Shown here: positions 54,730 to 64,000 of the stretch, one piece after another
Position numbering within the stretch: the first letter of the stretch is position 1
Layout: each line of letters starts with the position of its first letter
NCBI GenBank assembly: GCA_009193035.1
Contig: SWDT01000084.1
Span: 124,001-188,000, forward strand
Reading direction: 5' to 3'
DNA: 64,000 nucleotides
DNA from: Halicephalobus mephisto
Taxonomy: Eukaryota > Nematoda > Chromadorea > Rhabditida > Panagrolaimidae
Notes under the pieces: model-generated
Seen by the model: only the letters and a program-made list of their open reading frames with translations
Databases searched by the model: none
What the model was told of the DNA's origin: nothing
Translations under genes and position numbers: made by a program

Positions 54730-57290
54730 TTTATTTTTATAATAATTAGACAAAAATATTTTTAAATTTCTCTCGACACGAATTTTTGGAACTTTCCAGT
54801 CAAGACCAAAAAATATAAGGTTTTATTTTTATATGGTTTCAGATTTATTTTTTTAATTTTAATCCGATATACATTTCTAAAAATTTCGAAAACTTTCCAA
54901 TTAAGACCGAAAATTACAGAATTTTATTTTTATATAGTTTAGAATTTATTTTTTAAATTTTTTTAAATTTTCAAAATTGTTTCGACACGAATTTTGAAAA
55001 CTTTCCAATTAAGATCGAAAATTACAGAATTTTATTTTTATATAGTTTAGAATTTATTTTTTTAAATTTCTCTCGACACGAATTTCTGAAACTTTCCAGT
55101 CAAGACCGAAAATTACAGAATTTTATTTTTATATAATTTAGGATTTATTTTTTAAATTTTAATCCGATATAAATTTTTTTTTAATTTTAAATTTCTCTCG
55201 ACACGACTTTCTGAAACTTTCCAATTAAGACCGAAAATTACAGAATTTTATTTTTATACGGTTTCTAAGGTTTCAAATTATAGTATTAAGAACCAAAAAT
55301 ATGTATTCCAAAAATCCTGAAAATTGTTTCAAGAAGAATTTTTGGAATTTTTCAAACAAGAACTAAAAATAGAAATCTGTGTTTATCCCTTTCAATAACA
55401 TCTTAAATTATAGTATTAAAAACAAAAATATTTCTCGCAATATTTTAAAAAATATTTTGACGTGAATTGTCAAACCTTTCCAGCTAAGACCAAAAAGTTG
55501 TAAAATTTGAAATTTACAAAATCCCTAACTACGGTATTTAAAAAAATCGAAAATATTTATAATTAAATTTTAAAAAATAATTTGAATAATTTTCAAATTT
55601 TTTAATCAAGATTTAAAAGTTGTAAAATTTCAAGTTTAGAAAGTTTCTAACTACGGTATTTAAAAAAACCGAAAATGTTTATAATTAAATTTTAAAAAAT
55701 TATTTTTGAAATTTTACAACTTTTTGGTCTTAACTGGAAAATTTGAAAATTATTTAAGTTTAAAAAGTTTCTAACTACGGTATTTAAGAAAACCGAAAAT
55801 GTTTATAATTAAATTTTAAAAAATTTTTTTTAAATAATTTTCAAATTTTCCAGTTAAGACCAAAAAGTTGTAAAACTTAGTATTTAAGTAGTTTTGGAAG
55901 ATTCTAAATTACGATATCATAAAAAAAATATTTTTCAAACAATTTTTCAGAAATTGTCTCAGCGCGAAATTTCGAAATTTCTTGATTAAAACCGAAAAGT
56001 ACAAAAAGTAATGTTTACTTAGTTTTTTAAAATTTTGAAAATATTTAGTAAATTATAGTTTTATAAAAACCAAAAACACCGGTCATAAGATTCCAAAAAA
56101 TGTCTCAAAACGAACTTCTAGAACTTTTCAGTTAAAGTCGAAAATTGAAAAATAAGTGTTTACGTTTTTTGCGAAATTTCGAAAGCACCCGGTAAATCAG
56201 GGTACTATGAAAATCAAAAATGTTTGCAAAAAAAACTCCAAAAATAATTTTTATAACTTTCCAGTTAAGACCGGAAATTAAAAATTTAGATTTTTATGGA
56301 TCCGGAAAATTCTAAAAATGTTTAATAAATAATATTATAGAAATTTCGAAATAATTAATTTTAAAAAACTTCAAAAATAATTTTTACAACTTTCCAGTTA
56401 AGACCGAAAAGTAAAAATTTAGATTTTTATGAATCTGGAAAATTCCAAAAATGTGAAAAAAATAACATTATAGAAATTCTGAAAGTAATTAATTTTAAAA
56501 AACTTAAAAAATAATTTTTAAAACTTTCCAGTTAAGACCGAAAAGCAAAAATTTGGACTTTTATGGATCTGGAAAATCCCAAAAATGTGAAAAAATAACA
56601 TTATAGAAATTTTGAAATAATTAATTTTAAAAAACTCCAAAAATAATTTCTGAAATTTTCCAGTTAAGACCAAAAATTAAAAATTTAGATTTTTATGGAT
56701 CTGGAAAATCCCAAAAATGTTTAATAAATAACATTATAGAAATTTTGAAAGTAATTAGTCACGAAATTATTTTTAAAATTTCAAAAATAATTTTTAAAAC
56801 TTTCCAGTTAAGACCAAAAAGTAAAAAAAATTGAATTTTGACGATTATAGAAACTCCTAAAAAGCACCTAATAAATCATATTATTTTAAATCAGAAAATT
56901 TAATCAAAAAAACTTCTAAAAATTTTCTCAAAACGAATTTCGAAATTTTTTCAATTAAGACCAAAGATAAAAAAATTAAATTTTTATAATTCTAAAAATT
57001 TCCAAAAAATAAATAATATTATAAAAAATCAAAAATAATCATTAAAAATTTTTGGAAGTTTTTCAATTAAGATCAAAGATGAAAAAATTAAAATTTTTAT
57101 AATTCTAAAAAGTTTAAAAGAATATTTTTTTTAATTTCGAAAATTATTTTAAAATAAATTTTTTTAAATTTTCCATTCAGGACCAAAAATAAAAAAATTT
57201 AACTTTTTATAATTCTAAAAAGTTTTAAAAAATACTTTTTTTAATTTTGAAAATTTTTCAATAAAAATAAAAAATAAAAAAATCAATATT
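54730..57290. repeat. Long degenerate array (CTTTCCAGTTAAGACCGAAAATTA; CGACACGAATTT)
   Basis: About 18 units, 100-190 bp apart, each contain AACTTTCCAGTTAAGACCnAAAAnT. Many are preceded by TCTCGACACGAATTTnTG (left half) and followed by GAATTTTATTTTTATA or ATTTTTATGGATCTGGAAAA. Divergence increases to the right. No coding potential. Confidence 0.8.
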
Positions 57291-57619
57291 TTTATAATTC
57301 TAAAAATTTTCAAAAATTCTAAATTTTCTAAAATCTGATTTAATTACAGTAATCACAAATTTCATGGAAAATTATTTCGTAATTTAAATTTTTATTTTTA
57401 TTTTTATTTTAATTATTTCACGAAATTCGTCTTGTTGAGTGTAATCCCAGGGCCAGGATGAAGAATAAAATAAGTGACCAATGACCAATCAAGAAGAAAA
57501 CAACGGAGTCTGGTGTTCAAAGATCAATCGTCTGCGCTGGACCCGAATGATTCAATTTTTTTCAATTTATGCATTTCAAAACATCATGATCCAGTAATCT
57601 GATCTTTATTTTTATCAAA

Positions 57620-58160
57620 GTTGATAATCAAAGCTCGAGATCAACGCTGATGATCAAAGTTCCAAGTCAAAGTTCGGCTTCAAAGTTTGAAATCAAAGTT
57701 CGGCATCAAAGTTCGGCATCAAAGTTTGAAGTCAAAGTTCAGCTTCCAAGTTCGGCATTAAAGTTCAGCTTCCAAGTTAATCATCAAAGTTTGAAGTCAA
57801 AGTTCGGCATCAAAGCTAATCATCAATGTTAGAAGTCAAAGTTCAGCTTCAAAATTAACCATCAAAGTTAAAAGTCAAAGTTCAGCTTCAAAATTAACCA
57901 TCAAAAGTTGAAGTCAAAGTTAATCATCAAAAGTTAAAGTCAAAGTTCGGCATCAAAGCTAATCATCAAAGTTCAGCTTCAAAGTTAATCATCAAAGTTT
58001 ATCGTCAAAGTTCATATTCAGAATTCAAAGTCAAAGTTGATTGTCAAAATTTGTCATCAAAGTTGGCATTCAAAGATGATATTTAAAGTTCAAGATCAAA
58101 GTTGACGGTTAAAGTTCACCATCAAAGTTGATATTCAACGTTCGAGATCAAAATTCGAAT
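57620..58160. repeat. ~12/24-bp minisatellite (ATCAAAGTTCGGCnTCAAAGTT)
   Basis: About forty short units of nnCAAAGTTnnn, often paired as AAGTCAAAGTTCGGCATCAAAGTT. The 12-bp period keeps a frame open near the start without gene-like features. Confidence 0.85.
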
Positions 58161-58311
58161 TTTTCGTGTTAAAAAACATTCATGGGTTTTTCTTTTTCGA
58201 AAATCAGCTTTATTTAAATTGATAAAATTCGGTATATGGATTTTTTAAAATCAAAAATGATCCTTTAGGAGCAAACAATTCAAAATTATTTGTAAATTTT
58301 GATTTTGTGCG

Positions 58312-58496
58312 ACATAAAAGTAAAAGTAAAAGTAAAAGTAAAAGTAAAAGTAAAAGTAACAGTAACAGTAACAGTAAAACTAAAACTAAAACTAAAACTA
58401 AAACTAAAACTAAAACTAAAACTAAAAGTAACAGTAAAAGTAAAAGTAAAAGTAAAAGTAACAGTAAAACTAAAACTAAAACTAAAACTAAAAGTT
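58312..58496. repeat. Hexanucleotide array (TAAAAG / TAACAG / TAAAAC)
   Basis: About 30 perfect hexamers arranged in blocks: AAAAGT x6, AACAGT x3, AAAACT x8, one AACAGT flanked by AAAAGT x4, then AAAACT x4. Six-base periodicity keeps three frames open on each strand (for example a poly-Leu frame on the minus strand), which are artefacts. Confidence 0.95.
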
Positions 58497-58784
58497 CAAT
58501 TTTGATTTCGGACTTCAATCGTCGAATTTTAAAAAACAGAGCTTTGATCTCTTGTCTTCAGAACTCGTTTTGCAGCTGATTCGGTCCCTCGAGTAACTTT
58601 TGAAATCAACCATATTTTTCGAAATTTAACAATCAAAGTCACGTGTGACGTGAGTTGCAATTTTTAAAAGTCATTTTGCAAAAATAAATATATTTGAGAA
58701 TGTAGATTTGTTGATGGAAAAATATTCTAAAATATAAAATCAAATCTCGTCATGAAAGTTTTGAACACTATGCTAACTTTGTAC

Positions 58785-59235
58785 ATTTACCAGTGCGAAG
58801 AAGTGACGCAAAGAAGAGCGAAGAAAACTTTCGCCGCGAAATTTTTCACTGACCTTAGCGAACTCACTTTTTCACTAATGCGAATAAAGTAATTCATGAA
58901 TTAATCGACAAAAATTAGGATTCTCATTGTAAAATCTGAATGTTATTTTTTTAATTTTTACCAGTGAGAGGAAGTGACGCGAAGAGGGGCGAAGAAAACT
59001 TTCGTCGCGAAATTTTTCACTGACCTTAGCGAACTTACTTTTTTACTAATGCGAATAAAGTAATTCATGAATTAATCGACAAAAATTAGGATTCTCATTG
59101 TAAAATCTGAATGTTATTTTTTTTATTTTTACCAGTGAGAGGAAGTGACGCAAAGAAGAGCGAAGAAAACTTTCGCCGCGAAATTTCCTACCGACCTTAG
59201 TGAACTTACTTTTTTACTAATGTAAATAAAGCAAT
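58785..59235. repeat. 170-bp satellite (AGTGACGCnAAGAnGnGCGAAGAAAACTTTCG)
   Basis: Three units start near 58790, 58961 and 59131 (period 170 bp) at over 90% identity, with CGCGAAATTTTTCACTGACCTTAGCGAAC and TTCATGAATTAATCGACAAAAATTAGG. Confidence 0.9.
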
Positions 59236-59734
59236 CTATAAAGAAACCAACAAATAATCAAACCTGTTGCCACCAAGGTCCCTGAATACCGTAATAAACT
59301 CACTTCTACTAGTGTGAGTGAACTACTTACAATTAAGAAATAACTGAAGTCGATTCTCGCCACGAAAGTCCCAGAATACCGTATTGACTTTATACATTTG
59401 CCTATGCCAGTGCAGTTGAACTTCTGGAAGTGACCCAACTACTGTAACAAAAACTAAAAAGTTGATATATGGATTTCCCAATGATATTGAATAATTTTTA
59501 AATTTAGTTTGAGTTCAATTTTTTGTAAAATAAATTTCTGTAAAATTCGAAATCGAGAAATTACTAAACGAAAAAAACGAAAAATAAAGACTTTAAAAAA
59601 ATGATGATCGATTTTTTGATGAATAATGAACAAAAAAATCGATTTTTTGGAGAAAATTGTCTGTGCCAAAGTTTGTAAAATAGTCGACATCAAAATCAAA
59701 GTCGAATTTTTTAACAATAATTAGGTAAGCCAGC

Positions 59735-60079
59735 TTGCTCGACTGTTGCGCGCAATCTGCAGATTTTTATTTTTATTTTGAAATTTTTATAAATCCCAAT
59801 ATAGAAATCGGTCGATTTGCTACATTATTGCGCGCAATCTGCAGATTTGATTTTGAAGTTTTTACAAATTTAGATATAAAAATATCTATCAATCTGCCCG
59901 AATGTTGCGCGCAATCTGCAGATTTTAAACTTAATTTTGATGTAGACTTACTTGCTTAAAAGTTGCGTGCAATCTGCAGATTTGATTTCGGAATTTTTAC
60001 AAATGTAGATATAAAAATATCTATCCATCTGCCCAAATGTTGCGTGCAATCTGCAGATTTGATTTCGAAATTTTTACAG
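59735..60079. repeat. ~80-bp repeat (TGTTGCGCGCAATCTGCAGATTT) before the Shisa-like exon
   Basis: Five units contain TTGCGnGCAATCTGCAGATTTnATTT and AATTTTTACAnATnTAGATATAAAAATATCTAT. The last copy ends in the acceptor TTTTTACAG of the Shisa-like exon at 60079, so repeat sequence supplies the splice site. A related unit is seen at 19.3-21.1 kb. Confidence 0.8.
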
Positions 60080-60461
60080 ACTTCGGTACTACCTGAGAAT
60101 GAACGACTACATCGAGGACCGACTCTCGGGGAGACTCGTCTACTGGTGTCCCGGGGGTCAGGGCCACAGGGCTTTCTGTCCGGGACCCATCGATCCGGAC
60201 GACCACACCTATTGCTGCAGCTTCTACTACCTCGGGGTCGACATCCCCACGTGCTGCCGGTTCCCCTTCCCCATGGGGGTCATGGTCTCTCTTTTTTTTT
60301 CCTCCATCGTTTTTATTTCAAGTAATTTTTAAAATTATTTAAATTAAAACTAAAAACTTTTTACAGTAATCATATTTCTGTCCTGTTGGTGCTGTTACTG
60401 TTGTCCTCTGGCAAGAAGACTCAGGAGGAATCTGGAGCGGAGAACGGTGGTCCAAAGTTGA
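60080..60461 (+). CDS. Shisa-like Cys-rich single-pass membrane protein, 3' exons
   Basis: Exons 60080-60321 and 60367-60461 (stop TGA 60459-60461). The frame reads LVYWCPGGQGHRAFCPGP, DHTYCCSFYYLGVDIPTCCR, a hydrophobic segment (MGVMVSLFFSSIVFISIIIF) and a short Cys-rich/basic tail (CWCCYCCPLARRLRRNLERR). The spaced C...C-P...Y-CC...CC pattern followed by a transmembrane helix is that of Shisa family proteins, ER/membrane adaptors that control receptor trafficking. The first in-frame ATG is at 60099, but there is no signal peptide and the frame is open back to the acceptor at 60079. An upstream signal-peptide exon is therefore likely and was not found in the repeat-rich DNA to the left. Family assignment is moderately sure; exon structure is sure. 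Confidence 0.75.
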
Positions 60462-60479
60462 AGCCATGACGACAAGGCA

Positions 60480-61490
60480 ACTGCTCCTTAGCGATAGATG
60501 ATTCCACGAGATACTTCTTCAAAAATCACTATTTCTATAACGATAGATAGTCTTCAATGATGGTTCTTCCTTCATGATATTTTCTTTCTTACAGTATTTC
60601 CTCTTCAAAAATTACTATTTCTTTGACGATAGATGATCTTCAACGATGGTTCCTCCTTCATGATATTTTCTTTCTTACATTACTTCCTCCCTAGAAATTA
60701 CTACTCCTCTGAGATACTTCTTCAAAAAATCATTATTTCTATAACGATAGATAGTCTTCAAAGATGTGTCCTCCTCCACGATATTTTCTTTCTTACGGTA
60801 CTTTCTCTCCGAAGATCACTATTTCTCTAACAATAGATAGTCTTCAACTATGGTTTCTCTTCCACGATATTTTCTTTCTTACAGTATTTCCTCTTCAAAA
60901 ATTACTATTTCTTTGACGATAGATGATCTTCAATGATGGTTCTTCCTCCACGATATGTTCTTTCTTACGGTACTTTCTCTCCGAAGATCACTATTTCTCT
61001 AACAATAGATAGTCTTCAACTATGGTTTCTCTTCCACGATATTTTCTTTCTTACAGTATTTCCTCTTCAAAAATCATCATTTCTCCAATGATAGATGATT
61101 TTCAACGATGGTTCCTCCTTCATGATATTTTCTTTCTTACATTACTTCCTCCCTAGAAATTACTACTCCCCAAGATACTTCTTCAAAAAATCATTATTTC
61201 TCTAATGATAGATGATCTTCAACGATGTATCCTTATCCACGATATATTCTTCCTTACAGTATTTTCTCTCCAAAAATCACCACTTTTCCGATGACAGATA
61301 ATTTTCAACGATGTATCCTTATCCACGGTATTTTCTTCCTTACAGTACTTCCTCCCCTGCAATATTTTTTGTCCAAAAATCACTGCTCATCTGTGACGAA
61401 TAATTTCTTCAATGATGGTTGTTCTCCTGAAATATTTTCTTCCTTCCGAAAAATCGTTGTCCCCAGTAATGCTCGTTCCCTTGGAGTATT
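60480..61490. repeat. ~90-120-bp satellite (ACGATAGATAGTCTTCAAnGATGGTTCnTCC)
   Basis: About ten units with AAAAATCACTATTTCTnTAACGATAGAT, GTCTTCAACGATGGTTCCTCC, ACGATATTTTCTTTCTTACAGTA. It follows directly behind the Shisa-like gene and probably starts within its 3' UTR. Confidence 0.85.
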
Positions 61491-61544
61491 TCTTCCCCAA
61501 ATGTATCTACTTGTACTGTGGTACTAGCCGGGCTCTTGAGAAAG

Positions 61545-61700
61545 TTCACTTATTGAATTTTTTCATTTCGGGAGATATATCAAAACTTCCAAAGAAAACA
61601 ATAACAATGAAATTCGACTGCAAGAGATCCCAAAAAAAGCACGCACTCCTACCGTATCCTTCAGGGGTTTTGTGTGATAGAAATCAGCTCTCTAGCAACA
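61545..61700. repeat. Dispersed repeat copy
   Basis: The order GTTCACTTATTGAATTTTTTCA, AAAGAAAACAATAACAATG, ACGCACTCCTACCGTATCC, GGGGTTTTGTGTGATAG corresponds to 545-700 in the cyclase gene. Confidence 0.55.
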
Positions 61701-61741
61701 TTTTCTCCTTCTATTTCATAAGATTAATTTTTTTGTTTTTA

Positions 61742-62077
61742 TACAGTTGAATCTCGATATAAAGCACCCTCAAGAAACCGGACAAATCGTACCTTATATC
61801 GTGGGGTGTCTTTTATCGACGGTCGAATATGACTAAACTTCCTTAAAATCATATCTTATAGCATGAGGTGTCTTTTATCGACGGTCGAATATGACTAAAC
61901 TTCCTTAAAACCGTGTCTTATAGCATGGGGTGCCTATTATCGACGGTCGAATATGAGTAAACTTCCTTAAAATCGTATCTTATAGCATCGGGTGCCTATT
62001 ATCAAGGGTGCGTAATAGCAAGGCGCACTGAAACCGTGCCTTATAGCCTGGGTGCGTTATATCAAGATTCCACTGTA
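61742..62077. mobile_element. pogo/Tigger-like MITE with TA target duplication
   Basis: The element at 61744-62075 (332 bp) begins CAGTTGAATCTCGATATAA and ends with the inverse of CAGTGGAATCTTGATATAA. It is flanked on both sides by TA, the target duplication of Tc1/mariner-pogo elements. The interior holds three to four ~77-bp direct repeats (TTATAGCATGnGGTG, ATCGACGGTCGAATATGACTAAACTTCCTTAAAA). There is no transposase. Confidence 0.8.
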
Positions 62078-62149
62078 TTACTTTTTTGGTAGTTGGATTA
62101 ACTTAATATCTCAATTAAATAAAAAAATTATTTTAAAAAAATCTTAAAA

Positions 62150-63000
62150 CCAGCGTGAGTCGAAAAGAAGAGGGGGTAAATGTTTCTAAGGAGAAACTAC
62201 AATCAGGAGTAAATATCTTTGAAGAGTAACTACTTTTAGGGATAAATGTTTCTGGAAAGTAACTACCTTTGGGGAAAAATATCCTTGGAAAGTAACTACT
62301 TCTGGGGGTAGATTTTTCTGGGAAGTAACTACCATTGAAGATAAATGTCTTTAAGGAGTAACTACTATTGGAGGTAGATTTTTTTTGTAAAGTAACTACC
62401 ATTGGAGGTAGATGCCTCTAGGGAGTAACTACCCTTGAGAAGTAACTATTTTTGGGGGTAGATTTTTCTAAGAAGTAACTACCATTGGAGATAAATGTCT
62501 TTAAGAAGTAACTACCCTTAAGAAGTAACTACTATTGGAGGTAGATTTTTTTTGTAAAGTAACTACTATTGGAGGTAGATTTTTCTGGGAAGTAACTACC
62601 ATTGAAGATAAATGTCTTTAAGGAGCAACTACTATTGGAGGTAGATTTTTTTTGTAAAGTAACTACCATTGGAAGTAGATGCCTCTAGGGAGTAACTACC
62701 CTTGAGAAGTAACTATTTTTGGGGGTAGATTTTTCTAAGAAGAAATTACCATTGGAGATAAATGTCTTTAAGAAGTAAATATCCTTGAGAAGTAACTACT
62801 ATTGGAGGTAGATGCCTCTAGGGAGTAACTACCCTTGAGAAGTAACTATTTTTGGAGGTAGATTTTTCTAAGAAGTAACTACTATTAGAGATAAACGCCT
62901 CTAAGGAGTAAATCTCCTTGAGAAGTAACTACTACTGGGGACAAGTGTCTTTTGGGAGGCACTTACCGTTGAGGATAAATGTTTCTGGGAGCAACTGCCG
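62150..63000. repeat. Higher-order satellite (GAAGTAACTACCATTGGAGGTAGATTTTTCT)
   Basis: Basic units of about 36-40 bp are arranged in a longer ~265-bp block: the segment from about 62365 to 62515 recurs at about 62632-62785 almost unchanged. No coding role. Confidence 0.85.
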
Positions 63001-63179
63001 TAAAACTCAATATTTTTTGCAAAATTTGACTTTATTTCCTGTCGAATAAAAATAAAATTCATTCAACCAGAAACAAAAGTGAATTTTGAAATTTTTACTT
63101 TTCTAGAAACTTCTTAAAATAATTTTCTTCCGGAAAATTTTCTGGATTAAATTATTTCTAAAATTTTAAAAATATTGTA

Positions 63180-63430
63180 AAAATTTTTGAAATTTTGTAA
63201 CTTTTAGAAAATTTTTGAAATTTTTGTAATTTTTAGAAAATTTTTGAAATTTTTGGTCTTGATTGGAAAATTTCGAAAATTCGCTTTGAGACCATTTTTT
63301 CGGACTTCTGAAATTAGTATTTCTGATTTTTGTTACTACAATTTTGAACCTTGAAAATTATTTAAAAAACAAAATTCAGTTTTTTGGTCCCGATTGGAAA
63401 ATTTCGGAATTTCGTGTTGGGACCATTTTT
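63180..63430. repeat. Short degenerate repeats before the last gene
   Basis: AATTTTTGAAATTTTnGTAACTTTTAG units, then two copies of TTTTTGGTCnnGATTGGAAAATTTCG near 63255 and 63382. This is a member of the GGTC...TGGAAAA family seen elsewhere. Confidence 0.5.
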
Positions 63431-63469
63431 TGGATTTTTTTTGTGAATTTTTGTTTTTTATTTTTAGAA

Positions 63470-64000
63470 ATGTTCAGAACGAGATTCTCAACCCCGAAGG
63501 CCCACGAATGCGAAGAATGCCTCTCTACAGTAGTCTGCGTCGTCGGACCTTCTTACAAGAGGGTCGAGGACCTCATCGACGACTTCATCTCCTTGAGAGT
63601 CGGAATCATCAAGGTCCGAATCATTTCAAAAAAATTATTTTTAAATAAAAAAAAAAATTTAAATTTAAAAATTTAAAAATTAATTTTAAATTTAAAAAAT
63701 TTAAATTTAAAAATTTAAAAATTAATTTTAAATAAAAAAAAATTTAAATTTAAAAATATTTTAAAAATTATTTTTAAATAAAAAAATTAATTTTAAATTT
63801 AAAAATTTTTAAATAAAATAATGAATTTAAAATTATTTTTCAGATAACAAAAAAAAAATTAACAGATTCAGAAGTGTATGAATGGCTTCTGGATGAAGCG
63901 GATTCTGAATTTGGAGCACAATTCACGAATGGTGAATCCAATTTTTTTTTGTTAAAAAGAAAAAATGTCGTCGAAATCGTCCAAAGAATAATCCAACAAC
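63470..64000 (+). CDS. Unrecognised protein, 5' exons, runs off the right edge
   Basis: Exons 63468-63613 and 63844->64000, joined in phase 0; the first candidate ATG is at 63470. The frame reads MFRTRFSTPKAHECEECLST, then VGPSYKRVEDLIDDFISLRV, and in the second exon LTDSEVYEWLLDEADSEFGA followed by NVVEIVQRIIQQ. Codon use and GC content of the first exon are gene-like. The C-E-E-C-L and spaced helix-like segments suggest a small helical domain, but I do not recognise a family. The first exon starts after a good acceptor (TTTTTAG, 63467), so more exons may lie upstream. The donor AAG|GTCCGA is atypical after GT. Confidence 0.6.

Noticed and set aside
58312..58496. Telomere-like array
   Set aside because: The hexamers (TAAAAG/TAAAAC) do not match the nematode telomere repeat TTAGGC or its complement.
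58210..58518. Poly-Leu/Val and Lys/Ser/Thr open frames on both strands
   Set aside because: Artefact of the hexanucleotide array, which has no stop in several frames.
34850..60000. CRISPR-like direct repeats
   Set aside because: Units lack uniform repeats with unique spacers, and the host is a eukaryote. These are ordinary satellites.

Overview
The window is AT-rich nuclear DNA from a nematode, most likely a rhabditid close to Caenorhabditis. The introns use TTTTCAG-type acceptors and GTAAGT-type donors, gene spacing is compact on the left, and the gene set is typical of nematodes (receptor guanylate cyclase, IFT80/CHE-2, divergent AMPK gamma). Non-coding DNA is packed with degenerate satellites, MITE-like elements and a decayed Helitron. 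The species cannot be named from the sequence.

Layout. Left third (about 1-27 kb): (1) the 3' part of a receptor-type guanylate cyclase (+, 141-4368), whose two metal-binding aspartates are replaced; (2) a secreted Cys-rich nematode protein (+, 5924-10227); (3) a strawberry-notch helicase-like regulator (+, 11244-16954); (4) an endophilin-B / N-BAR-SH3 protein (-, 17088-19267), convergent with gene 3; (5) IFT80 (CHE-2 type) (+, 21519-25709), preceded by a good RFX/DAF-19 X-box. Middle: (6) a divergent AMPK gamma subunit (-, 27172-34770), with a decayed Helitron in its third-largest-scale intron (29400-33142) and tandem repeats in its other introns. Right: about 25 kb without a recognisable gene (34.8-60 kb), made of a succession of different tandem repeat families, a 1.06-kb foldback element with ~258-bp inverted arms, and a few non-repetitive islands. 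Then (7) a short Shisa-like membrane protein (+, 60080-60461), more satellites and a pogo-like MITE, and (8) the first exons of an unrecognised protein running off the right edge (+, 63470->64000).

All exon chains given were joined by hand. In each of the five complete genes the exon lengths sum to a multiple of three with one open frame (426, 1214, 365, 762 and 579 residues), which is strong support for the models. Functionally, the receptor cyclase and IFT80 both point to ciliated sensory neurons, but nothing in the sequence shows co-regulation: no operon spacing is seen, and genes 3/4 and 5/6 are convergent pairs.

The observations I rate highest are the catalytically compromised cyclase domain, the loss of nucleotide-contact residues in three of four CBS repeats of the AMPK gamma, the X-box of IFT80, dense TTCTAGAA (heat-shock-element-like) arrays inside introns, the long-arm foldback element, and a hairpin MITE family present as two separate tandem clusters.
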